The notes under the pieces were generated by a model. The model did not search any database and was not told where the DNA came from. It was given only the letters and a program-made list of their open reading frames with translations. The translations under genes were made by a program, and so were the position numbers. Shown in pieces: positions 1-8,893 of a stretch of 47,182 nucleotides of DNA; position 1 is the first letter of the stretch, and every line of letters starts with the position of its first letter. Source of the DNA: Terfezia claveryi (Eukaryota > Ascomycota > Pezizomycetes > Pezizales > Pezizaceae). The stretch covers positions 1 through 47,182 of the forward strand of contig WHUX01000316.1 in NCBI GenBank assembly GCA_015179025.1. The letters run 5' to 3'.

Positions 1-169
1 GTGATAACAAAGACAACAATGATAATAACCCATTATCTACGAACGCAGGTGATGACAACTGAACACACGGTTGTTATACCCATCGACAACACCCGAACAA
101 GCCTGTTCGAGTGTCAAATCAAGACTAAGAACACAGTTATGACACGGATAAGGCTTACTCAAGTATTGT

Positions 170-2151
170 TAATGGAATAGGGTAACCAGATCCTGAGCAT
201 TCTCCAGGTCCTCATCAGGTTGCCAGATAGCCTCTACATCCCCTAACTATTTAACCTTGTATTACTGTGACCATACCTCTTCCTCGAGTCTAATACCTCT
301 TCAACCTTCTACTCCTCTTCACTCTCGATCACTACTGGAGGGGGGAGGAGGGTGTTTCTGTCCTGGGAGGAGATCATCTGCTGCTGGCTCAATTTCCGAT
401 ACATATACAACTGGGTGGCATTTAATGTCCTTGAGGAACCTCAATTGATAGGCATGAGTGCCAATAATGGCCACCACCTCAAATGGACTCAGGAACCTGT
501 AGTCGAGCTTGCGAGATGGCCGTTCTATCCGGAAGTGCCGGCTGGAGAGCCACACCTATCTCCTGGCTAATACTTGGGGGCTGGCAACTATGATTCATTA
601 GCATATTCGGCTTGCCTAACTTGCATGTATCCCAGCTTGGCTTTTATGTTAGAGTGAAGTTCAGAAATCTGCATGGTGAACTCCTTAGCTGGAGTATTCT
701 CCCTAGCCTTGTGTAGAGGTGCCAGGGAGTCTATGAACGAAAGTGCCAGCTATAATTGGCTAGGAATGGGGAGGTCTTCAAGGTCTCAGAGAAGTGGTTG
801 TTGGCAGAGAAATTTGCAAGTGGCCAGCAATAAAATCTAGTTATTCTGCTAGTAATGATGTACACTCTCAGATATTGCTCCATGATGGCATACATATATT
901 CTAACTAGCTATCAGTTTGAGGGTGGTATACCGTAGACAGATATACTTCAATATCCAACAGCTCACAGAATGTTTTCTGAAGTTGGCAACAAACTGAGGG
1001 CCACAGTTTGAGACAATCGACACTGGAGGCCATGGTAATGGAAGACATTATCTAGGTAGAGGGATGCCAATTTAGGGGCCGAGCAGGTGTCTCGACAGGG
1101 TATCACATGCCTTATTTTTATTAACCGATCCACTACCATCAAGATGGTATTGAATCCCAAGTCTTCCAGCAATCCGGTAACGAAGTCCATAGTCAGTGTT
1201 GCCAGGGTTGTTCTGGCACATCTAGGGGCTTCAGGGTATCATAAGGAGCATGGTAGGTGGGTTTGGTACGCTTGCAGACATGGCAATTCCATATGTACTG
1301 CTCTACTTCCTTCCATTAGTCAATCCACATATCTAGCCTGGATAGCAACTCTAACATCTTAGCCACTTCAGGGTGACCACTGCCAGTGTGTCATGGTGTT
1401 CATTGATCAATCGCAGGTATAGGTTATCATCTGTAGGTACATAGAGGCAGTCTAGGTAGTAGAGAAGGCTATCCTGAGTTATACACTCGGCCAGGAAAAT
1501 CTTGGTATAGCGACGCTGTCCAGATTCCACTACAGTGATTATATCCTTAACTAGGAGGTCCTCCTTATAGGCCTGTTCTACCTATTGCTTAAGGTCCACA
1601 TCAGGATTAGCAATAGTATTTGCTGCTAAATCGAGATTTTCCAGCTTCAATACCACCTGATTCTGGCACTTTAGTCTTTTATTTCCCTATTTAGGGAGGT
1701 CTCCTGATCTCCTAGTCAAAGCATCTAATTTCCTACCAGCCTTTCTGGCTAGTATTTGATCTTGAAGTTAAACTAGGATAGAAACTCCGACTACTTAGCC
1801 TGCCACTAGTAAAGTAGCTTAGTAGTAGTGAAATACTCAAGGTTCTTATGATCAGACAGTACCTCGATAATTCCCTTAGCTGACTCCAGGTATGGCCTCC
1901 ACTCCTTGAATGCTTGCACAATGGCCATTAACTCCTTATCATAGATTTCAAAATTATACTCCACTGGGGAGTGCTTTTTTGAGAAGTATGCTACTGGGTG
2001 GAGGATGCCATTATCATGGTTCATGGACAGGATTCCTGCAGAGATATAGTCAAAGGCATTGGTTTCGATGACATACTCCTATTTGAGATTGAAATAGGCC
2101 AGGATTAGTGCTAAGTAGAAAGCTTCCTTAAGGTTCTGGAAGGTATGATTT
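170..2151 (-). pseudogene. Decayed Ty3/gypsy (chromovirus) pol, RNase H to chromodomain
   Basis: Reading the minus strand from 2150 downward gives successive remains of a Ty3 pol. There is the end of reverse transcriptase and RNase H (2130-1806, with the block [12 protein letters not shown] and the motif YDKELMAIV), an HHCC-type zinc region near 1380-1240 (CHVCKRTK), and the integrase core (1190-963, MDFVTGLLEDLGFNTILMVVD). A post-integrase segment follows (555-319, ending in HPVVYVSEIEPA), then a chromodomain-like tail near 318-175 (WQPDEDLENAQDL). The frame is broken by many stops and some frameshifts, so it encodes nothing functional. The chromodomain tail places it among chromoviruses. 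It is a different family from the element at 5077. No LTR can be assigned; 1-169 is probably its 3' flank. The 5' side is cut off where the hAT element begins at 2152. Confidence 0.85.
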
Positions 2152-2326
2152 AGGCCTGGGCACGAGACGAGCCGGCTTGAGACTTCGGCTCGAGCCACGA
2201 GCCCAGAGGTCATTGCAACCGCGAAATACCGAAGCTAGCCAAGGTGTCCAAATCTTCAAAATACATTGCATTCCCACCACCTCTACCTCTATTCTTTTTT
2301 CTGCTCTCTACTCGAATTCAGCCAGA

Positions 2327-4636
2327 ATGACTCAACCCCAACCTGCAGTTCAAGAATATATTTCTTCCCTTGCCGGCCGATACCAGGAACTGCAGGATGG
2401 TTATACGGTATTAGGCGCTGATTTTCGTCGATTTAACAACTATCTCTACATGCGAAAGCTATTAATCCGGAAGTCTATTCCAGATAAGCCATCACGCCAC
2501 CATATCTATTGTACACATTGTACTCGCATTCCATGGAAAGTACTAGCAAAATTCACCACCACAAGTGCACAACTGTGACATTTCCGAAAGCACCACCCAT
2601 GCTTACCAACAATACAAGATGAGGAAAATACGAGAATTAATAAAATCATAGCTTTATCAGGCTCAAGTACAGCAGCAATAACACATTTGCATTAGCAGTA
2701 CAGCAGCTTCTACACGTACGGTAGCAGCGCGATTTAATAATAAGGTCTGAATATTAAATCTAGTTGTGAGCTCGCTTATATTATGCTAATTAATATAGGT
2801 TGCGCATGAGCATCTTGCAGCCTTTATTATTAGTTCAAATTCCTCGCTTCAATAGTTAAAAATGCGCATTTTATTCGATTGCTACAATATTGTAATCCTT
2901 TATATCGTCCAATTTCACGGCGGACTTTAGGTCGTGAAATCCATGATCTATATAACTCTTTATTTCAGCAAGTCCAGAAGCGGTTGCAGGAACATATTGA
3001 AAGTGGAGCGAAAATTTCTCTTACTTTAGATGCGTGGTCATCTTCAACTCAGGTTGTGTTTCTAGGAATTACAGGTCATTTTATTGAGGTGGATACATGG
3101 AGGTTTAGATCTTTATTATTGGTTTTGAACGTTTGCGTGGTTCACATTCTGCTGATGCATTGGCTCGAGTTACTTTATCTGTTCTTCTGCGATTCCAGAT
3201 TACCCCTCATATTCGTACTATTACTTTAGATAGTGCTTCTGTTAATACTAAAATGCTTTCTATTTTGAAGGATTCTCTTACTGGTTTTACATTACAGAAT
3301 GGTCAAGTAGGATGTATGGCTCATATTATTAACCTTGCTGCTCAAAAGTTTTATCGCATCTTTAGGTTCTTCCAAGAGATGAAGATAATGAGAGTATATC
3401 TAATTCAGCGAATTCAATTTCTACAGCATTTAGTCATGCTCACCAGATTATTCGGAAGATTTGAGCTTCAAATAAATTGTGGGAATGTTTTGAAGCACAA
3501 ACAGCAGCAGCTAAGTTGCCTTCTATTAAGCTAATATTGGATATGCAAGTAAGGTAAGTATATATATATATATAACTTAACGAGTATTATACTAATCTTA
3601 TATAGATGGAATTCAATATATGATATGCTTTTACGTCTGCTACAGTTACGACCAGCTATACATGCAGTATGTCAGCTCGAAGATACTCTACGTTCTTTTA
3701 CACTTTCAACAGAACATTGGAAGCTGCTTGAATGTCTTAAAAATACTATGGAGATTTTCGTCAAAGCAATACAACATCTCTCTGGAAGTTCATATCCAAC
3801 TCTCTCCTCACAACTACCTTACTTTAGTGTTCTAGCTACTCGATTAGAGCTTTTAGCTGATGAGTTGCGAGAATCAGAACCTAAGGAGAATTACTGCAGG
3901 CAGTAACTAATGCTTAGATAAAACTTGATGAATATCATAGTAAAACAGGCGCTGCACAAGCTATTGCTACAATCCTGATCCTCGATGCAAATTAACCACA
4001 TTCCACAACCTATCCTGGCATGAGGAATGGATCCAATCTGCTCAACAAAGTATATATCGTATATATACAGCACAGTATGCATCTTCTTCTACCTCCGAAG
4101 AATCCCGCCCTCCTACACCAGATGCTTGTGCAAGTGATTCACTAGAAGATGATTATTGGGAGGCTGTCTTTGGCTCACAACAATCTACTATCACATTTAA
4201 TGCACGTTCTGAACTTGAGATTTATTTGGAAGAACCTCCGGAAGGGCGAACTGTCAAGCCAATTGAATGGTGGCGAACCTATGCGTCTAAGTACCCACAT
4301 CTCTCCTTAATGGCACGCGACTTTCTTGTTGTTCCTGCCACCAGCGTCCCATTTGAGCAAGTTTTTTCTATTGCAGGTAAGTTCAATTCTTTAAAATGAT
4401 TAGAATGATCTAACTATTTATTACTAGAATTGCCAGGCCAGATACTTAATAAGCGCCGGTCTTGCCTCAGTGAAAATATGATGAATGCAATTATGTGCTG
4501 TAAAGCATGGCTTGGAGTGCAGGAGATAACGTCGGAAGAGATCGTAGTGGAGGAACAGCTGCTCGCCCATTTGAATGAAGTAGCTACGGAGGGAGATTTA
4601 CCACTGGAGATTGTGGGTGTTGAGGATGATGTCTGA
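2327..4636 (+). pseudogene. hAT family transposase pseudogene with three introns
   Basis: The likely start is the ATG at 2327. Near 2510-2600 a BED-type zinc finger is recognisable (YCTHC, then HFRKHHP), split by a TGA at 2576. Further on are LTLDAWSS (about 3020-3048), a TLDSASVN block (3222-3246), GCMAHIINLAAQ (3311-3345), the RWNS/YDML block at the 3605 junction, and the C-terminal dimerisation region (SVPFEQVFSIAG, then NKRRSCLSENMMNAI). Three introns fit well: 2745-2798, 3554-3605 (GTAAGT donor, ACTAATC branch) and 4377-4436 (GTAAGT donor, CTAAC branch); splicing restores the frame at the last two. Lesions include the TGA, at least two small frameshifts near 2690 and 2840-2860, and one near 3120. 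The protein ends at 4634-4636. Family identity is secure from motif order; activity is lost. Confidence 0.85.
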
Positions 4637-4745
4637 TTCTTTTCCTTTTTCCATGTCTGTTTATATCCGTGTCTTTCGTATTTCTGAGTCTTTCATACAG
4701 ATATGTAGCGTAGGCAGTTATCTATATTCTTCTCGCAATTCTCGC

Positions 4746-4872
4746 GAGCCGGCTCGAGCCTGTATGCGAGCCGGCTCGAGCCCTTTTTCTTAAAGCTCGA
4801 GCCGGCTCGAGTCTCCTTTGTATATCTACGAGCCGGCTCGAGCCTACCCCCAGGCTCGGCTCGAGCCGGCTC
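4746..4872. repeat. Subterminal GAGCCGGCTC palindrome cluster of the hAT element
   Basis: Five exact copies of the self-complementary decamer GAGCCGGCTC start at 4746, 4768, 4799, 4830 and 4863, most followed by GAG or GAGCC. They lie between the transposase stop and the right terminal repeat. They are probably binding sites for the hAT transposase, by analogy with known hAT elements. Confidence 0.75.
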
Positions 4873-4884
4873 GTGCCCAGGCCT

Positions 4885-5071
4885 ATGATGGGTTATTGTT
4901 ATCGTTACCTTGCTTGGCTTCCGAGATAGGGAAGCTTATTTCCTCCATTGCCCTGGCCGGGTTATGTATATATAGAGCCTGTCCCTCGTACTGTCGTTGG
5001 ATCCCCATCCAATGTCTTGTATACCCAATACAGGACCTTGCTTCTCCCAGCGCTTGTGCACCTCCCTTGTG
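4885..5071. other. Unassigned flank left of the gypsy insertion
   Basis: No coding potential is evident. There is a TATA-like run (TATATATAG near 4967) followed by a pyrimidine-rich stretch. Together with 11490 onward it was one continuous sequence before the gypsy element inserted at CACAT. It could be part of an old LTR, but no partner was found. Confidence 0.4.
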
Positions 5072-5076
5072 CACAT
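5072..5076. other. Target site duplication CACAT, left copy
   Basis: The five bases directly before the 5' LTR match exactly the five bases after the 3' LTR (11490-11494). A 5-bp duplication is normal for Ty3 integrase. Confidence 0.95.
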
Positions 5077-5786
5077 TGTTATGAATCTCACGTGAGGGTG
5101 GTCTACGCAGAGGCGGAAAACCGAAGGCGACAGCCGCTGAGGCCAACGACGTGGATTGATCACCCACAGCAGGTCTAGCAATGGGCCCTCTAGCTCATAC
5201 CTATGGGTTGAGTAGAGAGACTGGCCGGGACAAGGAAGTGTGTGCACCGTTCTAGCGATGACCAAGAGGGTTGGGGCTAGGTCGTATTGGCTTATGGGAT
5301 AACTGCTTCTTACGGAGGACCGGTTCAAGGCATATTCGATTTCCAATCATTGATTTCCAAGCCGCTGATGTCTACGTTATTGATTTGCAAGCATGTCTCC
5401 GTTTCCCTTATTTCCAATCAATGATTTGCAATCATTGATTTTCAAGCTGCTCCGTCATTGATTCCTAAGCTGCTTATATCTCCGTCATTGATTTGCAATC
5501 ATGTCTCCGAGGTTTAGGAAGCTCATGCCGTGAGCATGTGGGGGGGGTCAGGACAATCCCCGAGATGTCTATATAAGGGGCCTCTGCCACCTAGATAGAA
5601 AGGGCAGAACCCAAGCACTGTCTTGTATACTTCTTCGAAAGCCTAAGCACTATATCTCCTTGATCTCTACACTTTCGTCACCCTCGCACACCCGTCCCTG
5701 TTGTGCTAGCTCCACTAAACGCCACTAGAAGCTCGCTAAGCTCTTTACCTCATAATTGGCCCGGACTAGACTGTCCGCCCCTAACA
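5077..5786 (+). repeat. 5' LTR of the gypsy element
   Basis: This 710-bp LTR has TG...CA ends. The U3 part contains several repeats around ATTGATTTGCAA/ATTGATTTCCAA (about 5340-5510), an inverted GCTCA...TGAGC, a G run, and a TATA box TATATAA at 5570-5576. A plausible transcript start is AAGCACTGT at 5613, 37-43 bp past the TATA box, because that sequence is complementary to the primer site. R and U5 follow to 5786. Confidence 0.97.
5570..5576 (+). promoter_or_regulatory. TATA box of the gypsy LTR promoter
   Basis: TATATAA lies in both LTRs (5570 and 11273) at the position expected for the retrotransposon promoter, upstream of the inferred RNA start at 5613. Confidence 0.75.
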
Positions 5787-5788
5787 TT

Positions 5789-5797
5789 ACAGTGCTT
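5789..5797 (+). promoter_or_regulatory. Self-priming type primer binding site
   Basis: Immediately after the 5' LTR the sequence ACAGTGCTT is exactly complementary to AAGCACTGT at 5613-5621, the expected 5' end of the transcript. No TGG tRNA-type site is found at this point. This is the arrangement of Tf1/sushi-group elements, where the folded 5' end of the RNA primes its own reverse transcription. Complementarity is seen; use as a primer is inferred. Confidence 0.65.
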
Positions 5798-5852
5798 TTC
5801 TCCGGCATCCTCAATCTTGGACGTACCGATACCTAAAAAGATAGCGGAAAAA

Positions 5853-6839
5853 ATGTCGAGTATTGACCATGCCAACGAGAGCTCAGCAGAGCCCCAAAAT
5901 ACGATCGCCTCCCTCACACAGATCAACTCAGTACTCATTGCTCAGCTCAAAGCAATGGAAGCCAGAGTTAGTACTCTGGAATCGGGTTCTGCAACACCAA
6001 GAATCCCAGAGAGAGGCGCAACCACAGACCGGCGAACTCCCGCCCACCCAACCCCTGACCCTCCAACTAGGCGGCAAAGTCCCACCCCATCCAGTCAAAA
6101 TGTGTCCCTCAACATCCGCCCGCCAGAAAAATTCTCCGGAGACCGGACAGAACTTGAACATTTTCTGTTCCACTTAGAAGGATACTTCAAGCTGAGAAGA
6201 GTAAAAGCAGAAGAGGATAAGATAGTAATAGCGGGAATGTCAATGAAGGGTTCAGCGCTCTCATGGTGGAAGCCGAACGAGGCTAAGTGGAAGACATGGG
6301 AGGAAGCAAAAGAAGCGCTCTTAGCACATTTTTCTGATCATTACCAAGCTGATAATGCGCACAGACAGATCTATGAGCTTAAGCAGACCGGAGCCGTCCA
6401 AGATTATCTCGCCATGGTAGTCCAAATGGACATCGCCCAGGCTGAACAAAACTTAAAAAATCAGCCCACAAAGCGGACATATTCCGATCGATCCCGCATA
6501 GATCGGTCAACTCAACGTTCGTCAGACCAATCAGAGGTGACTACGGATACCATCAATAAGAGGAAGAAAGAAAACCGGTGCCTCAAATGTGGTAAGACTG
6601 GACATAGAATTGCTGATTGCCAGAGTATCCGTTACCGACAAACCCCACCCCCAACGACCCTGCCCAAGCCATTCATTGGCAACCCACCCAAATCATCAGA
6701 TGTCTCTGCTCCCGCAGCAAAAAAGGCAAGGACGGACACTGGTACACTACGAATAACTCAACTAGACTCTGACCCTGAATTTAAATCCGAAGAAAATCAG
6801 CAACAAGATGAAGGAGATTCAGATTCGGGAAAAGACTAA
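5853..6839 (+). CDS. gag: Gag polyprotein of the gypsy element
   Basis: The 328-residue frame from the ATG at 5853 (MSSIDHANESS) forms the virus-like particle protein that packages the element RNA. The frame is open upstream to 5703, but those codons lie mostly in the LTR, so the first ATG after the primer site is preferred. There is a short N-terminal coiled-coil-like stretch, a Pro/Thr-rich linker, a capsid-like region (about residues 95-190, FSGDRTELEHFLFHLEGYF) and one zinc knuckle CLKCGKTGHRIADC near residues 246-259 (C-X2-C-X4-H-X4-C). The C-terminus is acidic. The last codons overlap the pol frame by 28 nt and contain the slippery site. It is intact. Confidence 0.93.
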   Translation: MSSIDHANESSAEPQNTIASLTQINSVLIAQLKAMEARVSTLESGSATPRIPERGATTDRRTPAHPTPDPPTRRQSPTPSSQNVSLNIRPPEKFSGDRTELEHFLFHLEGYFKLRRVKAEEDKIVIAGMSMKGSALSWWKPNEAKWKTWEEAKEALLAHFSDHYQADNAHRQIYELKQTGAVQDYLAMVVQMDIAQAEQNLKNQPTKRTYSDRSRIDRSTQRSSDQSEVTTDTINKRKKENRCLKCGKTGHRIADCQSIRYRQTPPPTTLPKPFIGNPPKSSDVSAPAAKKARTDTGTLRITQLDSDPEFKSEENQQQDEGDSDSGKD

Positions 6840-8893
6840 GGGGTTCGACCAAAACAATCGGCCGAACCCCTAGACATGAACCTTTACTTATAGTACCAAT
6901 ATCGATTGCTGGACTAGAAATAGAAGCAATTGTGGATTGCGGGGCTTCTGCACCTGTGGTAGGCTCCAAAGTTGCGAAAAAACTAGGAGTCTGGAAAAGA
7001 AGAAATCAAGTGGCTATATCTCAGGGGGATGGTACAAAGCTAAAAGGTGGAATTTTTGTGGTAAATACCACATTTTCAATACAAAAAATCACTTCTTTTC
7101 CTCAACCAACCTCACAATCGCAACCAAGCCCACAACCACAACCAACCTCGCAATTGCAATCAAGCTCGCAACCACAACTAAGCCCGCAACCGCATAAAAA
7201 CCTGCCCTACAAATTTGCCCTAGATGCAGAGGTGCTGGATATTGGCCGAAGGGATATTGTTTTGGGCTTATCATGGCTAAAAGAAAACAATTTGATAGTC
7301 AACACCTCCGAGGCCAGGTTGGAAAATAATACCGCAGGATATATAATCCCTTGCAAAACATACCAGATACCTACAGTTATGGCATTGAACTTAGAAGAAG
7401 AACCCCTCCAAGCAAACGAGATTATACTAATAATCGATGCTACCCACCGCTATACCCACTACGCACAAGTGTTTTCAGCCGAACAAGCCGCCAGATTGCC
7501 CAATCATAAGCCCTGGGACCATTCAATCCCTCTCAACGATCCAAAGGCAAAAGTACCTAATGGGCCAATTTACAAAATGACCTGGGAGGAAGAAATTGCT
7601 TTAGAGCGGTATTTAGAGGAAAATGTCCCAGTAGGGAAAGTAAGGAAATCAAGATCAGCTGCTGGGGCACCGATATTATTTGTGCGGAAAAAGGATGGTT
7701 CCCTCCGCTTGTGTGTGGATTATAGAGGCATAAACCGCATTACGATACCCAATAGATACCCTTTGCCTCTTATCAACGACTTGCTGGACAGAACTAAGGG
7801 GGCTAAATGGCTAACTAAGCTTGACCTAAAGAATGGTTATAACTTGATCCGCATTGCAGCCGGTGAAGAGTGGAAAACAGCCTTCAAAACAACAAAAGGG
7901 CTGTTTGAGTATACCGTTATGCCTTTCGGGCTAACTAATGCTCCTGCATCATTTCAAGAAATGATGGATACCATCTTTGAGGAGATTGCGGTCTTAGGGG
8001 TAATTTGGTATTTGGACGATATTCTAATATTTGGAGGTCAAATAGAAGCGGAACATCAGCAAATTGTGGAGAAAGTGCTGGAGAAGTGTATTAACCACGG
8101 CCTAGCTGTTAACCTACCAAAGTCTGAATTCCATGTCCTTGAAACCATTTTTCTAGGTCATATTATCAATGGTCGACAAGTCAAAATGGACCCTGCTAAA
8201 CTAGATACTATGGCTAACTGGCCAACCCCAACTAAGAAGAAGGAGGTTCAAGCATTTTTGGGCTTTGCTAATTATTACCGTCGTTTTATTGCACAATACA
8301 GTGCAAAAGCGAGGCCCCTCACTGAACTAACCAAAGATATACCATTTTCATGGGGGGTTAGACAGCAGCAGGCCTTTGATGATCTGCGAGCAGAATTTAT
8401 GGCAGCCCCAATCCTCACTCAGTTCGACCGCCTACTCGAAACAATCATGGAAACAGATGCCTGCAACCAAGCAATTGCTTGTGTTCTATCTCAATACCAC
8501 AAGCGCGACACAAATGGCAAGACCGTGAAAACCTTACATCCAGTCGACTACCACTCAAAAACCCTAGATTCTGCACAGCGCAACTGGCCGATCCACGATA
8601 AAGAACTATTTGCCATAGTCGACTGTTTCCGCAAATGGCGAGCTTGGCTTGTAGGTGTGCCAGTCACCATCTTTACCGACCACCAAGGCTTGCAGTACTT
8701 CAACACCAAGCAAAGGCTCAACTCCAGACAAGCCACTTGGTATCAGAAACTGGCCGAATTCAGGTTCACAATAACATATCGGCCAGGCCCCAAAATGGGC
8801 AAACCAGATGCACTTAGCCGAAGAGCTGGAGAAGAAAAGTCAGGTGCAGAAGACCGTCTGCTAAAGGAAGGACAACTACTATTAGTATTATAA
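6812..8893 (+). CDS. pol: Pol of the gypsy element: protease, reverse transcriptase, RNase H
   Basis: This frame has no ATG of its own near the start and should be reached by -1 frameshifting from gag. In order it has an aspartic protease (IVDCGAS at about 6929-6949), a Gln/Pro/Ser-rich repeat (7091-7196), and the rest of the protease (DIVLGLSWL). The reverse transcriptase (about 7660-8200) has KKDGSLRLCVDYRGIN, the VMPFGLTNAPASFQ block and the catalytic YLDD at about 8009-8020. RNase H (about 8440-8730) has METDA, DKELFAIV and TDHQGLQY. It ends at a TAA at 8891-8893, after which the same frame continues straight into integrase without another stop. The family normally makes one polyprotein, so this TAA is probably a mutation (CAA to TAA fits a RIP-type change). 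Confidence 0.93.
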   Translation, partial: RRFRFGKRLRGSTKTIGRTPRHEPLLIVPISIAGLEIEAIVDCGASAPVVGSKVAKKLGVWKRRNQVAISQGDGTKLKGGIFVVNTTFSIQKITSFPQPTSQSQPSPQPQPTSQLQSSSQPQLSPQPHKNLPYKFALDAEVLDIGRRDIVLGLSWLKENNLIVNTSEARLENNTAGYIIPCKTYQIPTVMALNLEEEPLQANEIILIIDATHRYTHYAQVFSAEQAARLPNHKPWDHSIPLNDPKAKVPNGPIYKMTWEEEIALERYLEENVPVGKVRKSRSAAGAPILFVRKKDGSLRLCVDYRGINRITIPNRYPLPLINDLLDRTKGAKWLTKLDLKNGYNLIRIAAGEEWKTAFKTTKGLFEYTVMPFGLTNAPASFQEMMDTIFEEIAVLGVIWYLDDILIFGGQIEAEHQQIVEKVLEKCINHGLAVNLPKSEFHVLETIFLGHIINGRQVKMDPAKLDTMANWPTPTKKKEVQAFLGFANYYRRFIAQYSAKARPLTELTKDIPFSWGVRQQQAFDDLRAEFMAAPILTQFDRLLETIMETDACNQAIACVLSQYHKRDTNGKTVKTLHPVDYHSKTLDSAQRNWPIHDKELFAIVDCFRKWRAWLVGVPVTIFTDHQGLQYFNTKQRLNSRQATWYQKLAEFRFTITYRPGPKMGKPDALSRRAGEEKSGAEDRLLKEGQLLLVL
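6827..6870 (+). promoter_or_regulatory. -1 ribosomal frameshift signal between gag and pol
   Basis: The heptamer G GGA AAA (6827-6833) is a canonical X XXY YYZ slippery site in the gag frame, two codons from the gag stop. Six bases later a hairpin begins: GGGGTTCG (6840-6847) pairs perfectly with CGAACCCC (6863-6870), and an inner CC/GG pair extends it. The pol frame opens at 6812, in the -1 frame. Heptamer, spacer length and stem all fit the known -1 frameshift design. Confidence 0.88.

Larger units (their letters stand above)
2152..4884 (+). mobile_element. hAT DNA transposon, degenerate, with GC-rich subterminal palindromes
   Basis: The two ends are inverted repeats: the left begins AGGCCTGGGCACGAG and the right ends with its complement CTCGTGCCCAGGCCT. 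Flanks TATGATTT (left) and TATGATGG (right) look like a diverged 8-bp target duplication, as expected for hAT, although the exact boundary is uncertain by one or two bases. Just inside the right end the 10-bp palindrome GAGCCGGCTC occurs five times (4746, 4768, 4799, 4830, 4863), and a near copy (GAGCCGGCTT) lies at 2168. Such subterminal repeats are typical transposase-binding regions in hAT elements. The interior is a single broken transposase gene on the plus strand. The element appears to have landed next to or inside the older gypsy relic. Confidence 0.8.

Noticed and set aside
5703..5852. Upstream extension of gag starting in the LTR
   Set aside because: The first 50 codons lie mostly in the LTR, and before or across the primer site; the ATG at 5853 is the first after it and gives a normal Gag start.
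6932..6934. GTG at 6932 as start of pol
   Set aside because: It would cut the protease active site block; the frame is open back to 6812 and joined to gag by the -1 frameshift signal.
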